Of a DNA stretch of 12,177 nucleotides, positions 5,007-11,473 are shown piece after piece. A program made the translations under genes and the position numbers. This DNA is from JABCPE02 sp963530295 (lineage in GTDB: Bacteria; Bacteroidota; Bacteroidia; Flavobacteriales; Weeksellaceae). The notes beneath the pieces were generated by a model that saw nothing but the letters and a program-made list of their open reading frames with translations, searched no databases and was not told the DNA's origin. Positions within the stretch are counted from its first letter, which is position 1. Each line of letters opens with the position of its first letter. Location: contig CAUSCF010000034.1 of NCBI GenBank assembly GCA_963530295.1, positions 1 through 12,177 on the forward strand, read 5' to 3'.

Positions 5007-5654
5007 CAAGACAAGGAATACAGAGATTTCACCGCGAAACTCATTCCCAATGTGGACAAAGAAAAAATCATCGGCATTCCTGTTCCTATTTTACGGAAAT
5101 TTGCCAAAGAATTTTATAAAGATAAGTCCGTGGTGGAGGAGTTTTTCAGCGACCTGCCGCACCATTATTATGAAGAAAATCTTCTGCATGGCTTTCTTAT
5201 TGAGCAAATAAAAGATTTCCAAAGTGCTGTGGAGTATACAGAGGCTTTTCTTCCATTCGTGGACAACTGGGCGGTTTGTGATACATTTTCTCCCAAAATC
5301 TTCCAAAAACATCCCAAGGAAGTCTATGAATACATCCAAAAATGGATAAAAAGCGATAAAACTTATACAATAAGATATGCTGTTGGGCTGCTGCTTTCCA
5401 ATTATCTGGATGAGCATTTCCAAAAAGAGATGCTTAAGCTGGTTTCTGAAGTGAAATCCGAGGAATACTATGTGAATATGATGCTTGCTTGGTATTTTGC
5501 AACGGCTCTTGCAAAGCAGTATGAAGCGACTGTGCCACTGATAGAAGCCAAGACTTTGCCGCCTTTTGTGCAGAACAAAACCATTCAAAAAGCAAGAGAA
5601 AGTAGGAGAATTTCCACCGAAACCAAAGAATATCTGCTGAAATTTAAACTATAA
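4944..5654 (+). CDS. DNA alkylation repair protein (AlkD-like HEAT-repeat glycosylase) with an RHS-derived N-terminus
   Basis: The frame encodes 236 residues. From residue 22 (QDKEYRDFTAKLIP) to the end it is an AlkD-type all-helical HEAT-repeat protein: IIGIPVPILRKFAKEF (42-57), FVDNWAVCDTFSPK (105-118) and YTIRYAVGLLLSNYL (141-155). By motif, W109, D113 and R144 correspond to the Trp/Asp/Arg set used by AlkD to excise N3- and N7-alkylpurines. Residues 1-21 do not belong to the family: they are the RHS core sequence read one frame off, so the native N-terminal helix has been replaced. Starts at 4944 or 4974 are both possible; 4974 gives an N-terminus about as long as in normal AlkD proteins. 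GC is close to the rest of the chromosome (29 of 60 in 5221-5280), so this is the native side of the junction. The next gene starts 22 nt downstream. Whether it is expressed or folds is open. Confidence 0.8.
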   Translation: MEKNYKKTVYMTTVLGSICLKQDKEYRDFTAKLIPNVDKEKIIGIPVPILRKFAKEFYKDKSVVEEFFSDLPHHYYEENLLHGFLIEQIKDFQSAVEYTEAFLPFVDNWAVCDTFSPKIFQKHPKEVYEYIQKWIKSDKTYTIRYAVGLLLSNYLDEHFQKEMLKLVSEVKSEEYYVNMMLAWYFATALAKQYEATVPLIEAKTLPPFVQNKTIQKARESRRISTETKEYLLKFKL

Positions 5655-5676
5655 AAACATTAAAACCCATATTATC

Positions 5677-6192
5677 ATGAAGAAAATACTTTTATTTATT
5701 GGTTTTATGATTTGTTTTCCTTTGTGTGGGCAAATCACCATCACGGGCAGGGTTACGGATGAGAATGGCATGCCTTTTCCTAATGTGAAGGTGTCTTCTG
5801 ACAGCCAGTCTCAAACTTTGACAGATAAAAACGGTTTTTATAAACTGGTAGTAGGGCAGTGGGATGTTGTCTTCTTTGAGGAAGGTCATCACTGCTATCC
5901 AGTTGTAGAAAAAACACCTAAACAAGAAGTTAATGTAAAGCTGTCTCACCGAGAAAAAGACATTGTAGTTTGTTTTACTCCTCCAAAATGCAGAATATTA
6001 TTTATACTTGATGGAAAACCCGTAAAAGCCGAAGATGTACAAAATTTCAAACAAGCACTTAGAAAAGGCGAGTTCAAATACACTTTAGTAAAAAAGGAGG
6101 CTTTATCTGTATTTTGTGAGAGCAATGCAGCCATAGCAGCAGCTCAGACAAAGAAATACATCAAGAAAAAGCAAGTTAAAAGGAAAAAATAA
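5677..6192 (+). CDS. Exported CarboxypepD_reg-like domain protein
   Basis: A 171-residue protein with an N-terminal signal peptide (MKKILLFIGFMICFPLCGQ; cleavage likely near residue 19, although Cys 17 leaves a lipoprotein possible). Residues 20-73 form a carboxypeptidase regulatory-like beta-sandwich: ITGRVTDENGMPFPNVKV, then TLTDKNGFYKL. Residues 104-164 (CRILFILDGKPVKAED, then LVKKEALSVF and NAAIAAAQTKKY) faintly follow the order of a TonB receptor plug start (LDGKPV ... VLK ... AA ... TKK). The C-terminus is strongly basic (KKYIKKKQVKRKK). There is no beta-barrel, so it is not a transporter. The stop is 3 nt from the stop of the convergent DUF4230 gene, and the start is 22 nt after the alkylation repair gene, with which it is probably co-transcribed. 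Precise role unknown. Confidence 0.7.
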   Translation: MKKILLFIGFMICFPLCGQITITGRVTDENGMPFPNVKVSSDSQSQTLTDKNGFYKLVVGQWDVVFFEEGHHCYPVVEKTPKQEVNVKLSHREKDIVVCFTPPKCRILFILDGKPVKAEDVQNFKQALRKGEFKYTLVKKEALSVFCESNAAIAAAQTKKYIKKKQVKRKK

Positions 6193-6195
6193 AAA

Positions 6196-6804
6196 CTATA
6201 AAATTTCGGGTAAAGTTTTGGTTTCGTCCTCTATGGTGTAATTTAGGGATTTAGCCAATACAAAGATATCCTGCAGGTTGGAAATCAGCTGTTGTCTTCC
6301 TTCCTCTTTTAGCTTATTCTGATTGATGCTGTTAGTCATATTTTTCTTTGCAGATTCCATGATGTTGTTTAGGTCAGCTTTAGAAAACCTATTCACAGCA
6401 TAATCATCCATAAAATGGATTTTCACATCGGGATAAATTTTGATTTCGGCCTCAGGGATTTCCTTTATGATTAGTTTTTTATTCGTAGAATCTACTTCCA
6501 TTTTTAGTTTCTTTAAATCATAGGTCACCTGCGCTTTTGCCGTAGTGTAGAGCACTATTTCTTTGGAAAGAAATTCCATACCGCCAAGTTCAAAGGCAGA
6601 ACTTTTATGAGTTTGGAAACTAGAAAAGTTCTGCTCTAAGACTATCATTTTGTTCATTTTTTCTATCTGATTGCTCAGAATATAGTAGTCCTTATTGATA
6701 GCTTCAGCCTCTTTTTCTGTGTTTTTTTGGAAGAAAAAGACTAATAAATAGGCGAATAAAGCCCCAAATAGAAAAACGAAAATATTTTTATAAGATTTTT
6801 TCAA
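6196..6804 (-). CDS. DUF4230 domain membrane-anchored protein (TTG start)
   Basis: A 202-residue protein with one N-terminal transmembrane helix (residues 8-25, IFVFLFGALFAYLLVFFF) and a soluble domain matching DUF4230: a Lys-rich helix (IEKMNKMIVLEQNF), strands YTTAKAQVTYDLKKLKMEV (86-104), KKLIIKEIPEAEIKIYPDV (109-127) and helices with a Gln/Asn/Lys-rich segment (ESAKKNMTNSINQNKLKEEG). Function of DUF4230 is unknown. The start is TTG at 6802-6804: an in-frame TAA, the stop of the upstream thioredoxin-like gene, sits two codons before it, and no ATG occurs until residue 76, far inside the domain. Expression therefore probably depends on translational coupling to the upstream gene. No promoter was seen in the 3-bp gap. 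Confidence 0.75.
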   Translation of the reverse strand: MKKSYKNIFVFLFGALFAYLLVFFFQKNTEKEAEAINKDYYILSNQIEKMNKMIVLEQNFSSFQTHKSSAFELGGMEFLSKEIVLYTTAKAQVTYDLKKLKMEVDSTNKKLIIKEIPEAEIKIYPDVKIHFMDDYAVNRFSKADLNNIMESAKKNMTNSINQNKLKEEGRQQLISNLQDIFVLAKSLNYTIEDETKTLPEIL

Positions 6805-6807
6805 TGC

Positions 6808-7344
6808 TTATTTGCTTTTGTTTAGGATTTCTAATAAATCATTTTCCAAAGAACCGCTGTTTGGAGATTCTATGATTCTTCCCACTTCTTTGCCATATTT
6901 ATTTTGGACGATTATAGTAGGCACTCTCTTGATGTTATAAGGAACATCCTCTCCATCAGGAGTTTCTTTTTTTCTGTTTACTGCCACTAGGGTCAGCCTT
7001 TGTTCAGGGTATTTCACCGCATCCAAAATTTTCAGAAATCTAGGAACTTCTCTATGTGAGTCTCCACACCAAGTCCCAAAAAAAACAATGATATTATGAC
7101 TCGTCAAGTTCTTTTTTTGAAGTTCTTTGATGGTCTGCGGGTCGTATTCATAGTTCTTGTATTCCTCCTCATACCACGCATTGAAAGGCTCTTGTTTCAG
7201 CTGGTCTCTGGTCTGTCTTCCAAGGAGCATTTTACCATGTTTTTCAGATACTGTGCTTCTATTGTATACTTTTTTCTCATTGAAACAAGCCATGGCAGAC
7301 ACTACTGCAAGGGCGAACAATGCATATTTAGCTAACTTTTTCAT
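6808..7344 (-). CDS. Thioredoxin-fold lipoprotein with monothiol WCGDS site
   Basis: A 178-residue exported protein: signal peptide MKKLAKYALFALAVVSAMAC with a possible lipobox (AMAC, Cys 20), then a linker of about 55 residues and a thioredoxin fold from about residue 83. The active site is FFGTWCGDSHREVP (88-101): Cys 93 is present but the second Cys of CxxC is Ser 96. The cis-Pro loop is RVPTII (140-145, P142). The WCGDSxRE wording recurs in Bacteroidota thioredoxin-family proteins, so the single Cys is probably a subfamily trait, not a mutation. A simple dithiol oxidoreductase is unlikely; a monothiol isomerase, peroxiredoxin-like or thiol-sensing role in the periplasm is possible. It is first in a two-gene operon, 3 nt before the DUF4230 gene, with a -7 element 15 nt upstream. 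Confidence 0.8.
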   Translation of the reverse strand: MKKLAKYALFALAVVSAMACFNEKKVYNRSTVSEKHGKMLLGRQTRDQLKQEPFNAWYEEEYKNYEYDPQTIKELQKKNLTSHNIIVFFGTWCGDSHREVPRFLKILDAVKYPEQRLTLVAVNRKKETPDGEDVPYNIKRVPTIIVQNKYGKEVGRIIESPNSGSLENDLLEILNKSK

Positions 7345-7359
7345 TTTTACAAATTTTTA

Positions 7360-7367
7360 CAAAGGTA
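7360..7367 (-). promoter_or_regulatory. Putative -7 promoter element for the thioredoxin-like/DUF4230 operon
   Basis: On the minus strand this reads TACCTTTG, a perfect TAnnTTTG, 15 nt upstream of the ATG at 7344, so the leader would be very short. It lies between the end of the SulP gene and the operon start. No clear -33 element at standard spacing. Confidence 0.5.
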
Positions 7368-7395
7368 AGCAAAAAGATAACATTCGAAACCAATT

Positions 7396-8901
7396 TTAGC
7401 CCAATAAATTTAATTCAACAACGGGTTTGGCTTTTTCTACTCTTTTTTTAGAATTTTCATTTAGATTTTTCAGGTATAAAACTTTATCCAGCCCAGCGTA
7501 TTTATTGGTCATTTTGGCTAAAGATTCTAGCGCGCTCATATCCTTTATTTCGCTGTTTTTGAAGTCAATAACTACGGTTTTTGGGTCGTTTTTTATATCA
7601 AAAATACCTTCAAAAGAAGCCACCGCTCCGAAGAATAAGTCAGAGTTTAGATGATAGATTTTCTCAGCACCATTGTTTTCAGTATTTACGCTGAGTTCAT
7701 TGGCTTTTTGCCAAGTAAAATTCAGCCCAGAGATGATTATTCCTGTCAGAACTGCCACTGCTAAATTATGCGTAATGATGGTAATAGCAGTCACTAAAAT
7801 GATGATGAAAACATCAGTCTTTGGCATTTTGTTTAAAATTTTAAAACTAGACCATTTGAAGGTTAAAAATGCAACTACCATCATTACCCCAGTAAGTGCA
7901 GCCATAGGGATTTTCTCGATAATAGGAGCCGCAATGAGGATAATCATAAGAATAGCCAAAGCCGCGATAACCCCAGAAACTCTGCTTCTAGAACCAGCAC
8001 TGAGATTTACCAAAGTCTGTGCAATCATAGGACAGCCTCCCATCCCTGAGAAAAAGCCGTTCAGAATGTTAGAAGCTCCTTGCGCAAGGCTTTCTCGAGA
8101 GCCGTTTCCTTTGGTTTCGGTAATTTCATCAACGAGATTTAGAGTCAAAAGCCCCTCTGTAAGCCCCACAGCAGCAACTATAGCCCCAGCAGGAAGGATA
8201 ATCATGAAAGTTTCCCAAGTCAGAGGAACATTTGGAATATGAAATGGCGGAAGAGAACCGCTGATAGGAGAGATGTCGCCCACGGTTTTAGTCTCAATTC
8301 CGAAAACTAAAACAATCGTAAATACTACAATAATCGCCATCAGTGATGAAGGAACTGCTTTTGAGATTTTAGGGAAAAGCCAAGTAATCAATACCGTAAG
8401 AGCCACCAGCCCAGCCATTATCATCATCGGTGTTCCTGTGAGCCATTCCATTTGTCCATCTGGAGCAGCTGTTTTGAATTGTTCCAGCTGAGCCGAAAAA
8501 ATAATCACTGCCAAACCATTTACAAAGCCATACATCACCGAACTCGGAACGAGGCGAATGTATTTAGCCCATTTAAAAATTCCTACAATCAGCTGAATAA
8601 CCCCAGCCATCGCCACTGCTGCAAAGGCATAGTCTAAACTATGAAGTTTTATAAGTCCTATGAGTGTGACTACAGTAGCCCCAGCACCGCCCGAAATAAG
8701 CCCAGGTCTGCCGCCAAACATCGCTGCTACCAGTCCAGCGATGAATGCCGCATAAAGCCCAGAAAGAGGCGGAAATCCTGCTAAAATAGCAAAAGAAAGA
8801 GACTCTGGAATCATGGTCATAGCCACCGTAAGCCCAGCTAAAATTTCTATTCTCCAATTGATTTTTTGGTCAAGGTTGAAAAATTCTAATATCTTGTTCA
8901 T
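7396..8901 (-). CDS. SulP family inorganic anion transporter (sulfate permease-like) with C-terminal STAS domain
   Basis: A 501-residue polytopic inner-membrane protein when started at the ATG 8899-8901 (MNKILEFFNLDQKINW). SulP landmarks are the first membrane block MTMIPESLSFAILAG followed by PPLSGLYAAF, the GGRPGLISGGAGA loop, SSVMYGFVNGLAVIIF, and about ten further hydrophobic segments. The last 80 residues form a STAS domain (TVVIDFKNSEIKDMSALESL, near 440-465), shorter than in plant or mammalian SulP. The family moves sulfate, bicarbonate, chloride or related anions; the substrate cannot be read from sequence. An in-frame TTG nine codons upstream (8928) overlaps the promoter -7 element and is not a credible start. 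The gene is divergent from the E2 gene. No terminator was found before the downstream thioredoxin-like operon. Confidence 0.9.
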   Translation of the reverse strand: MNKILEFFNLDQKINWRIEILAGLTVAMTMIPESLSFAILAGFPPLSGLYAAFIAGLVAAMFGGRPGLISGGAGATVVTLIGLIKLHSLDYAFAAVAMAGVIQLIVGIFKWAKYIRLVPSSVMYGFVNGLAVIIFSAQLEQFKTAAPDGQMEWLTGTPMMIMAGLVALTVLITWLFPKISKAVPSSLMAIIVVFTIVLVFGIETKTVGDISPISGSLPPFHIPNVPLTWETFMIILPAGAIVAAVGLTEGLLTLNLVDEITETKGNGSRESLAQGASNILNGFFSGMGGCPMIAQTLVNLSAGSRSRVSGVIAALAILMIILIAAPIIEKIPMAALTGVMMVVAFLTFKWSSFKILNKMPKTDVFIIILVTAITIITHNLAVAVLTGIIISGLNFTWQKANELSVNTENNGAEKIYHLNSDLFFGAVASFEGIFDIKNDPKTVVIDFKNSEIKDMSALESLAKMTNKYAGLDKVLYLKNLNENSKKRVEKAKPVVELNLLG

Positions 8902-8925
8902 GAAATTTACTTTTTTTAAGATTTG

Positions 8926-8933
8926 CAAAGTTA
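8926..8933 (-). promoter_or_regulatory. Putative -7 promoter element for the SulP gene
   Basis: The minus strand reads TAACTTTG (TAnnTTTG), ending 24 nt before the ATG at 8901. Its last bases form the TTG that could otherwise be mistaken for an upstream start, which decides in favour of the ATG at 8901. Confidence 0.55.
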
Positions 8934-9039
8934 GATAATCCCATTAGATTAACTAAAAATTAGAAATATGAAATATCTCATTTATTCATTTAAAATCAAA
9001 TTTTAAGAAGCTATATTAGAAAAATTCAATAAGAAATGT

Positions 9040-9047
9040 TATCTTTG
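9040..9047 (+). promoter_or_regulatory. Putative -7 promoter element for the E2 gene
   Basis: TATCTTTG (TAnnTTTG) lies 19 nt upstream of the ATG at 9067. With the SulP element at 8926-8933 it defines a 165-bp divergent promoter region (8902-9066), otherwise AT-rich and without a recognisable operator. Confidence 0.55.
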
Positions 9048-9066
9048 TGGTTTGTAATAAAGAGTT

Positions 9067-10395
9067 ATGGCAGAATATAAATTGTTATTACCTTCCATGG
9101 GAGAAGGTGTGATGGAGGCAACCGTTATAGAATGGCTTTTTAGAGAAGGAGATTTTGTAGCTGAGGATGATAGTGTAGTGGAAATCGCTACGGATAAAGT
9201 GGATTCTGATGTGCCTACACCTGTTTCTGGAAAAATCGTTAAGATTTTGGTAGAAAAAGACCAAGTTGCAAAAGTGGGAGAACCTATCGCAATATTAGAA
9301 ATACAAGGAGAGGAGACAGCAGATGCTCAACCAGAATCTGATAAAAAAGAAGAGGAAAACAAAGAAGAAATAGTAGAAGATAAAGTGGTAGACCTTTTGG
9401 AGGAGCCATTTAAAATCGTGCCTGTTTCTATGCCAGTGAACATAGAAGGAATGAATCTTTCTCCGCTGGTAAGGTCTATTATCCAAGAAGAAAATATAAC
9501 GGAAGAAGAGCTGAAAAGCATCCAAGGAAGAGGGCTGGAAGGCAGAATCACGAAAGAAGATATTTTAGAATTTGTCAGCAATAGAGGAAATGCGAAACCT
9601 GCACAGCAGCCAAAAGCAGTAGAATCTAATGCATCATCAGCTCCGAAACCAGTTCAGGCTTCTGCACCAGCTGTGACAGCTAATGAAGGTGATGAAATTA
9701 TCCAAATGGATAGAATGAGAAAAATCATCGCTGAAAATATGCTGCTCAGCAAACAGATTTCTCCGCATGTGAGTTCGTTTATAGAAACAGATGTTACAAA
9801 CATCGTAAAATGGAGAGCTAAAAACAAGTCTTCATTTGAGAAGAGAGAAGGAGAGAAGCTTACCTACATGCCAATCTTCGTGAGAGCAGTAGTAAAGGCA
9901 ATTCAGGATTTCCCAATGATAAACATCTCTGTAGATGGAGACAAAATCATCAAAAGAAAGAATATAAATATAGGAATAGCGACAGCATTGCCAGATGGTA
10001 ACCTTATCGTTCCTGTTATTAAGAATGCTGACCAGCTTAGTCTAAGTGGCTTAGCGAAGGCTATCAATGCTTTGGTGGATAAAGCAAGAAACAAAAAACT
10101 TAGTCCGCAGGATATTCAGGGAGCTACCTATACTATTTCTAATATAGGGACTTTCGGGAATCTTATGGGAACACCTATCATTCCACAGCCGCAGGTTGCG
10201 ATATTGGCCATAGGCGCAATTGTCAAAAAACCAGCAGTGTTAGAAACGCCACAAGGAGATGTGATAGCAATACGACAAAAAATGTTCATGTCTCATTCCT
10301 ACGACCATAGAGTAGTGGATGGCTCACTAGGAGGATTGTTCTTAAAACGAGTGAATGACTACCTTGAAGAGTTTGACTTACATACAGAAATTTAG
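9067..10395 (+). CDS. Lipoyl-dependent 2-oxoacid dehydrogenase E2 subunit (dihydrolipoamide acyltransferase)
   Basis: A 442-residue protein with the full E2 domain order. The lipoyl domain is residues 1-80 (LPSMGEGVMEATV; lipoylated Lys 44 in EIATDKVDSDVP). An acidic linker with many Glu and Lys follows (82-115), then an E3-binding domain (LSPLVRSIIQEENI, then GRGLEGRITKEDILEFV, 131-170), a Pro/Ala linker (177-205) and a catalytic domain from about 211 ending in the active site SHSYDHRVVDGS (His 414, Asp 418). It transfers the acyl group from E1-bound thiamine to CoA in the cytoplasm. One lipoyl domain and the MGEGVMEATV opening resemble flavobacterial E2 proteins annotated as branched-chain 2-oxoacid or pyruvate dehydrogenase. 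No E1 or E3 gene is adjacent, so the complex is assembled from genes elsewhere. It ends in a bidirectional terminator. Confidence 0.92.
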   Translation: MAEYKLLLPSMGEGVMEATVIEWLFREGDFVAEDDSVVEIATDKVDSDVPTPVSGKIVKILVEKDQVAKVGEPIAILEIQGEETADAQPESDKKEEENKEEIVEDKVVDLLEEPFKIVPVSMPVNIEGMNLSPLVRSIIQEENITEEELKSIQGRGLEGRITKEDILEFVSNRGNAKPAQQPKAVESNASSAPKPVQASAPAVTANEGDEIIQMDRMRKIIAENMLLSKQISPHVSSFIETDVTNIVKWRAKNKSSFEKREGEKLTYMPIFVRAVVKAIQDFPMINISVDGDKIIKRKNINIGIATALPDGNLIVPVIKNADQLSLSGLAKAINALVDKARNKKLSPQDIQGATYTISNIGTFGNLMGTPIIPQPQVAILAIGAIVKKPAVLETPQGDVIAIRQKMFMSHSYDHRVVDGSLGGLFLKRVNDYLEEFDLHTEI

Positions 10396-10412
10396 TTATA
10401 AAATTTATAAAT

Positions 10413-10444
10413 AAAAAAGCGTTCATTTTATTGAACGCTTTTTT
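10413..10444. terminator. Bidirectional intrinsic terminator between convergent E2 and hydrolase genes
   Basis: AGCGTTCA (10418-10425) pairs with TGAACGCT (10432-10439) around a 6-nt loop, extended by A5 (10413-10417) against T5 (10440-10444). The A tract on one side and T tract on the other allow termination in both directions. It lies in the 53-bp gap between the two stop codons. Confidence 0.9.
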
Positions 10445-10448
10445 GTAT

Positions 10449-11423
10449 CTAATTTTTTCTTTGTTTGAAGAGCCAATCTCTTACACTTTTGAGTTTATAG
10501 GCGTAATCAAAGGAATACATATGTTCTCCTCCTCTCCATGATTGGGCAGATTTAGGAACTACAGTTTTTGGAGTAAATCTTACAAAATTGATATCATAAC
10601 CTTCTTTTATAAGGGCATTTACTTTAGCATTTTGTTCTTTTATAGGAAGTTTCGCAGAAAATTCTACTTCTCCAAATTTTGCTCCTTCCTTATTTAAAAC
10701 TTCACTGAGAGCATTCATTCCCACAGAAGCTTTTGGGTCAGCAGCAGAGATTATATAAAAGAATTTCTTTTTTGCTAAAGGTGCTAAAATATTAGCATCC
10801 CATTGACTACCAACGAATAAAGATGCTGCAAAAACATCAGGATATTTTATATTGAAGTGAAAAGAAATCATTCCTCCCATAGACTGACCTGTCGTATAGA
10901 GACGATTTTTGTCAATGCTATATTCTTTGGTTATTTTTTGGAGTAATCTCATAGTCACATCAGCCTCTTCGCTTACTTGCCATTGGTCATTAGTCACATT
11001 TTCAGGTCCATCAAAAGCAGGAACCAAAACAAAACTTGGATTGTCTTTTTGAGTTTCATCCATTGTCCAGATAAATCCGCCATAACCTTGTTTTAACGGA
11101 GACATCGCTCCTTTTCCTGTGGTGCTGGCATCTGCCATGAAAAGAACCAAAGGATAAGATTTTTTGGCATCATAGTTTTTAGGAACAAAGAGATTATAAG
11201 TCATCGTACGCCCTGTGATTTCATCATGAAATTGTAAGGTTTGGAATTTTGGAGCCATGATTTCTCTCAATCTTAAAAGTTCGGTATCATAGCTTTTATC
11301 AGCTCCTCCATAAGAAGTATCCCAAGCCGAAGTTGTTTGGTTTTGAGAATTTGTAACGGTTTTTTGTGTCTCACAGGACATCACTGTCAGGGCAAATAAT
11401 GCCAAGTAAAAGAGTTTATTCAT
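10449..11423 (-). CDS. Alpha/beta hydrolase (esterase) lipoprotein
   Basis: A 324-residue exported lipoprotein (MNKLFYLALFALTVMSC, lipid Cys 17), with a Ser/Thr/Asn-rich linker to about residue 45 and then an alpha/beta hydrolase domain. The nucleophile elbow is TGQSMGG (Ser 181), the acid is probably Asp 229 (SAADPKAS) and the catalytic His 301 lies in RGGEHMYSFDYAY. The N-terminal strands TMTYNLFVPKNYDAKKSYPLVLFM are typical of the esterase/PHB-depolymerase-like peptidase group, in which a carbohydrate or peptide ester is cut outside the inner membrane. The substrate is not deducible. It follows the lipid kinase gene on the same strand after 50 bp and ends at the bidirectional terminator. 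A weak -7-like element (TAACTTTA, minus strand, 11462-11469) in that gap leaves it open whether it has its own promoter. Confidence 0.85.
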   Translation of the reverse strand: MNKLFYLALFALTVMSCETQKTVTNSQNQTTSAWDTSYGGADKSYDTELLRLREIMAPKFQTLQFHDEITGRTMTYNLFVPKNYDAKKSYPLVLFMADASTTGKGAMSPLKQGYGGFIWTMDETQKDNPSFVLVPAFDGPENVTNDQWQVSEEADVTMRLLQKITKEYSIDKNRLYTTGQSMGGMISFHFNIKYPDVFAASLFVGSQWDANILAPLAKKKFFYIISAADPKASVGMNALSEVLNKEGAKFGEVEFSAKLPIKEQNAKVNALIKEGYDINFVRFTPKTVVPKSAQSWRGGEHMYSFDYAYKLKSVRDWLFKQRKN

Positions 11424-11473
11424 AATGCAATAATATATTCGGTTTGATTATGAAAAAAGGATAAAGTTAAAAA

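Noticed and set aside
4907..5119. A 70-codon GTG-started frame taken as an independent gene
   Set aside because: Its first ~33 residues are the RHS core fragment and the remainder is the AlkD coding region read in the wrong frame; it is a junction artefact, described under the RHS pseudogene.
5091..5588. Minus-strand frame of 165 codons opposite the alkylation repair gene
   Set aside because: The plus-strand protein has recognisable HEAT-repeat motifs across the same span; the antisense product shows none.
7673..8242. Long plus-strand frame of 189 codons opposite the SulP gene
   Set aside because: It is antisense to a clear SulP coding region, has no domain features, and its residue composition is that of a reverse-strand shadow.
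8902..8928. TTG at 8928 as the start of the SulP gene (510 residues)
   Set aside because: The TTG is part of the TAnnTTTG promoter element, so it would not be in the transcript; the ATG at 8901 gives the normal SulP N-terminus.
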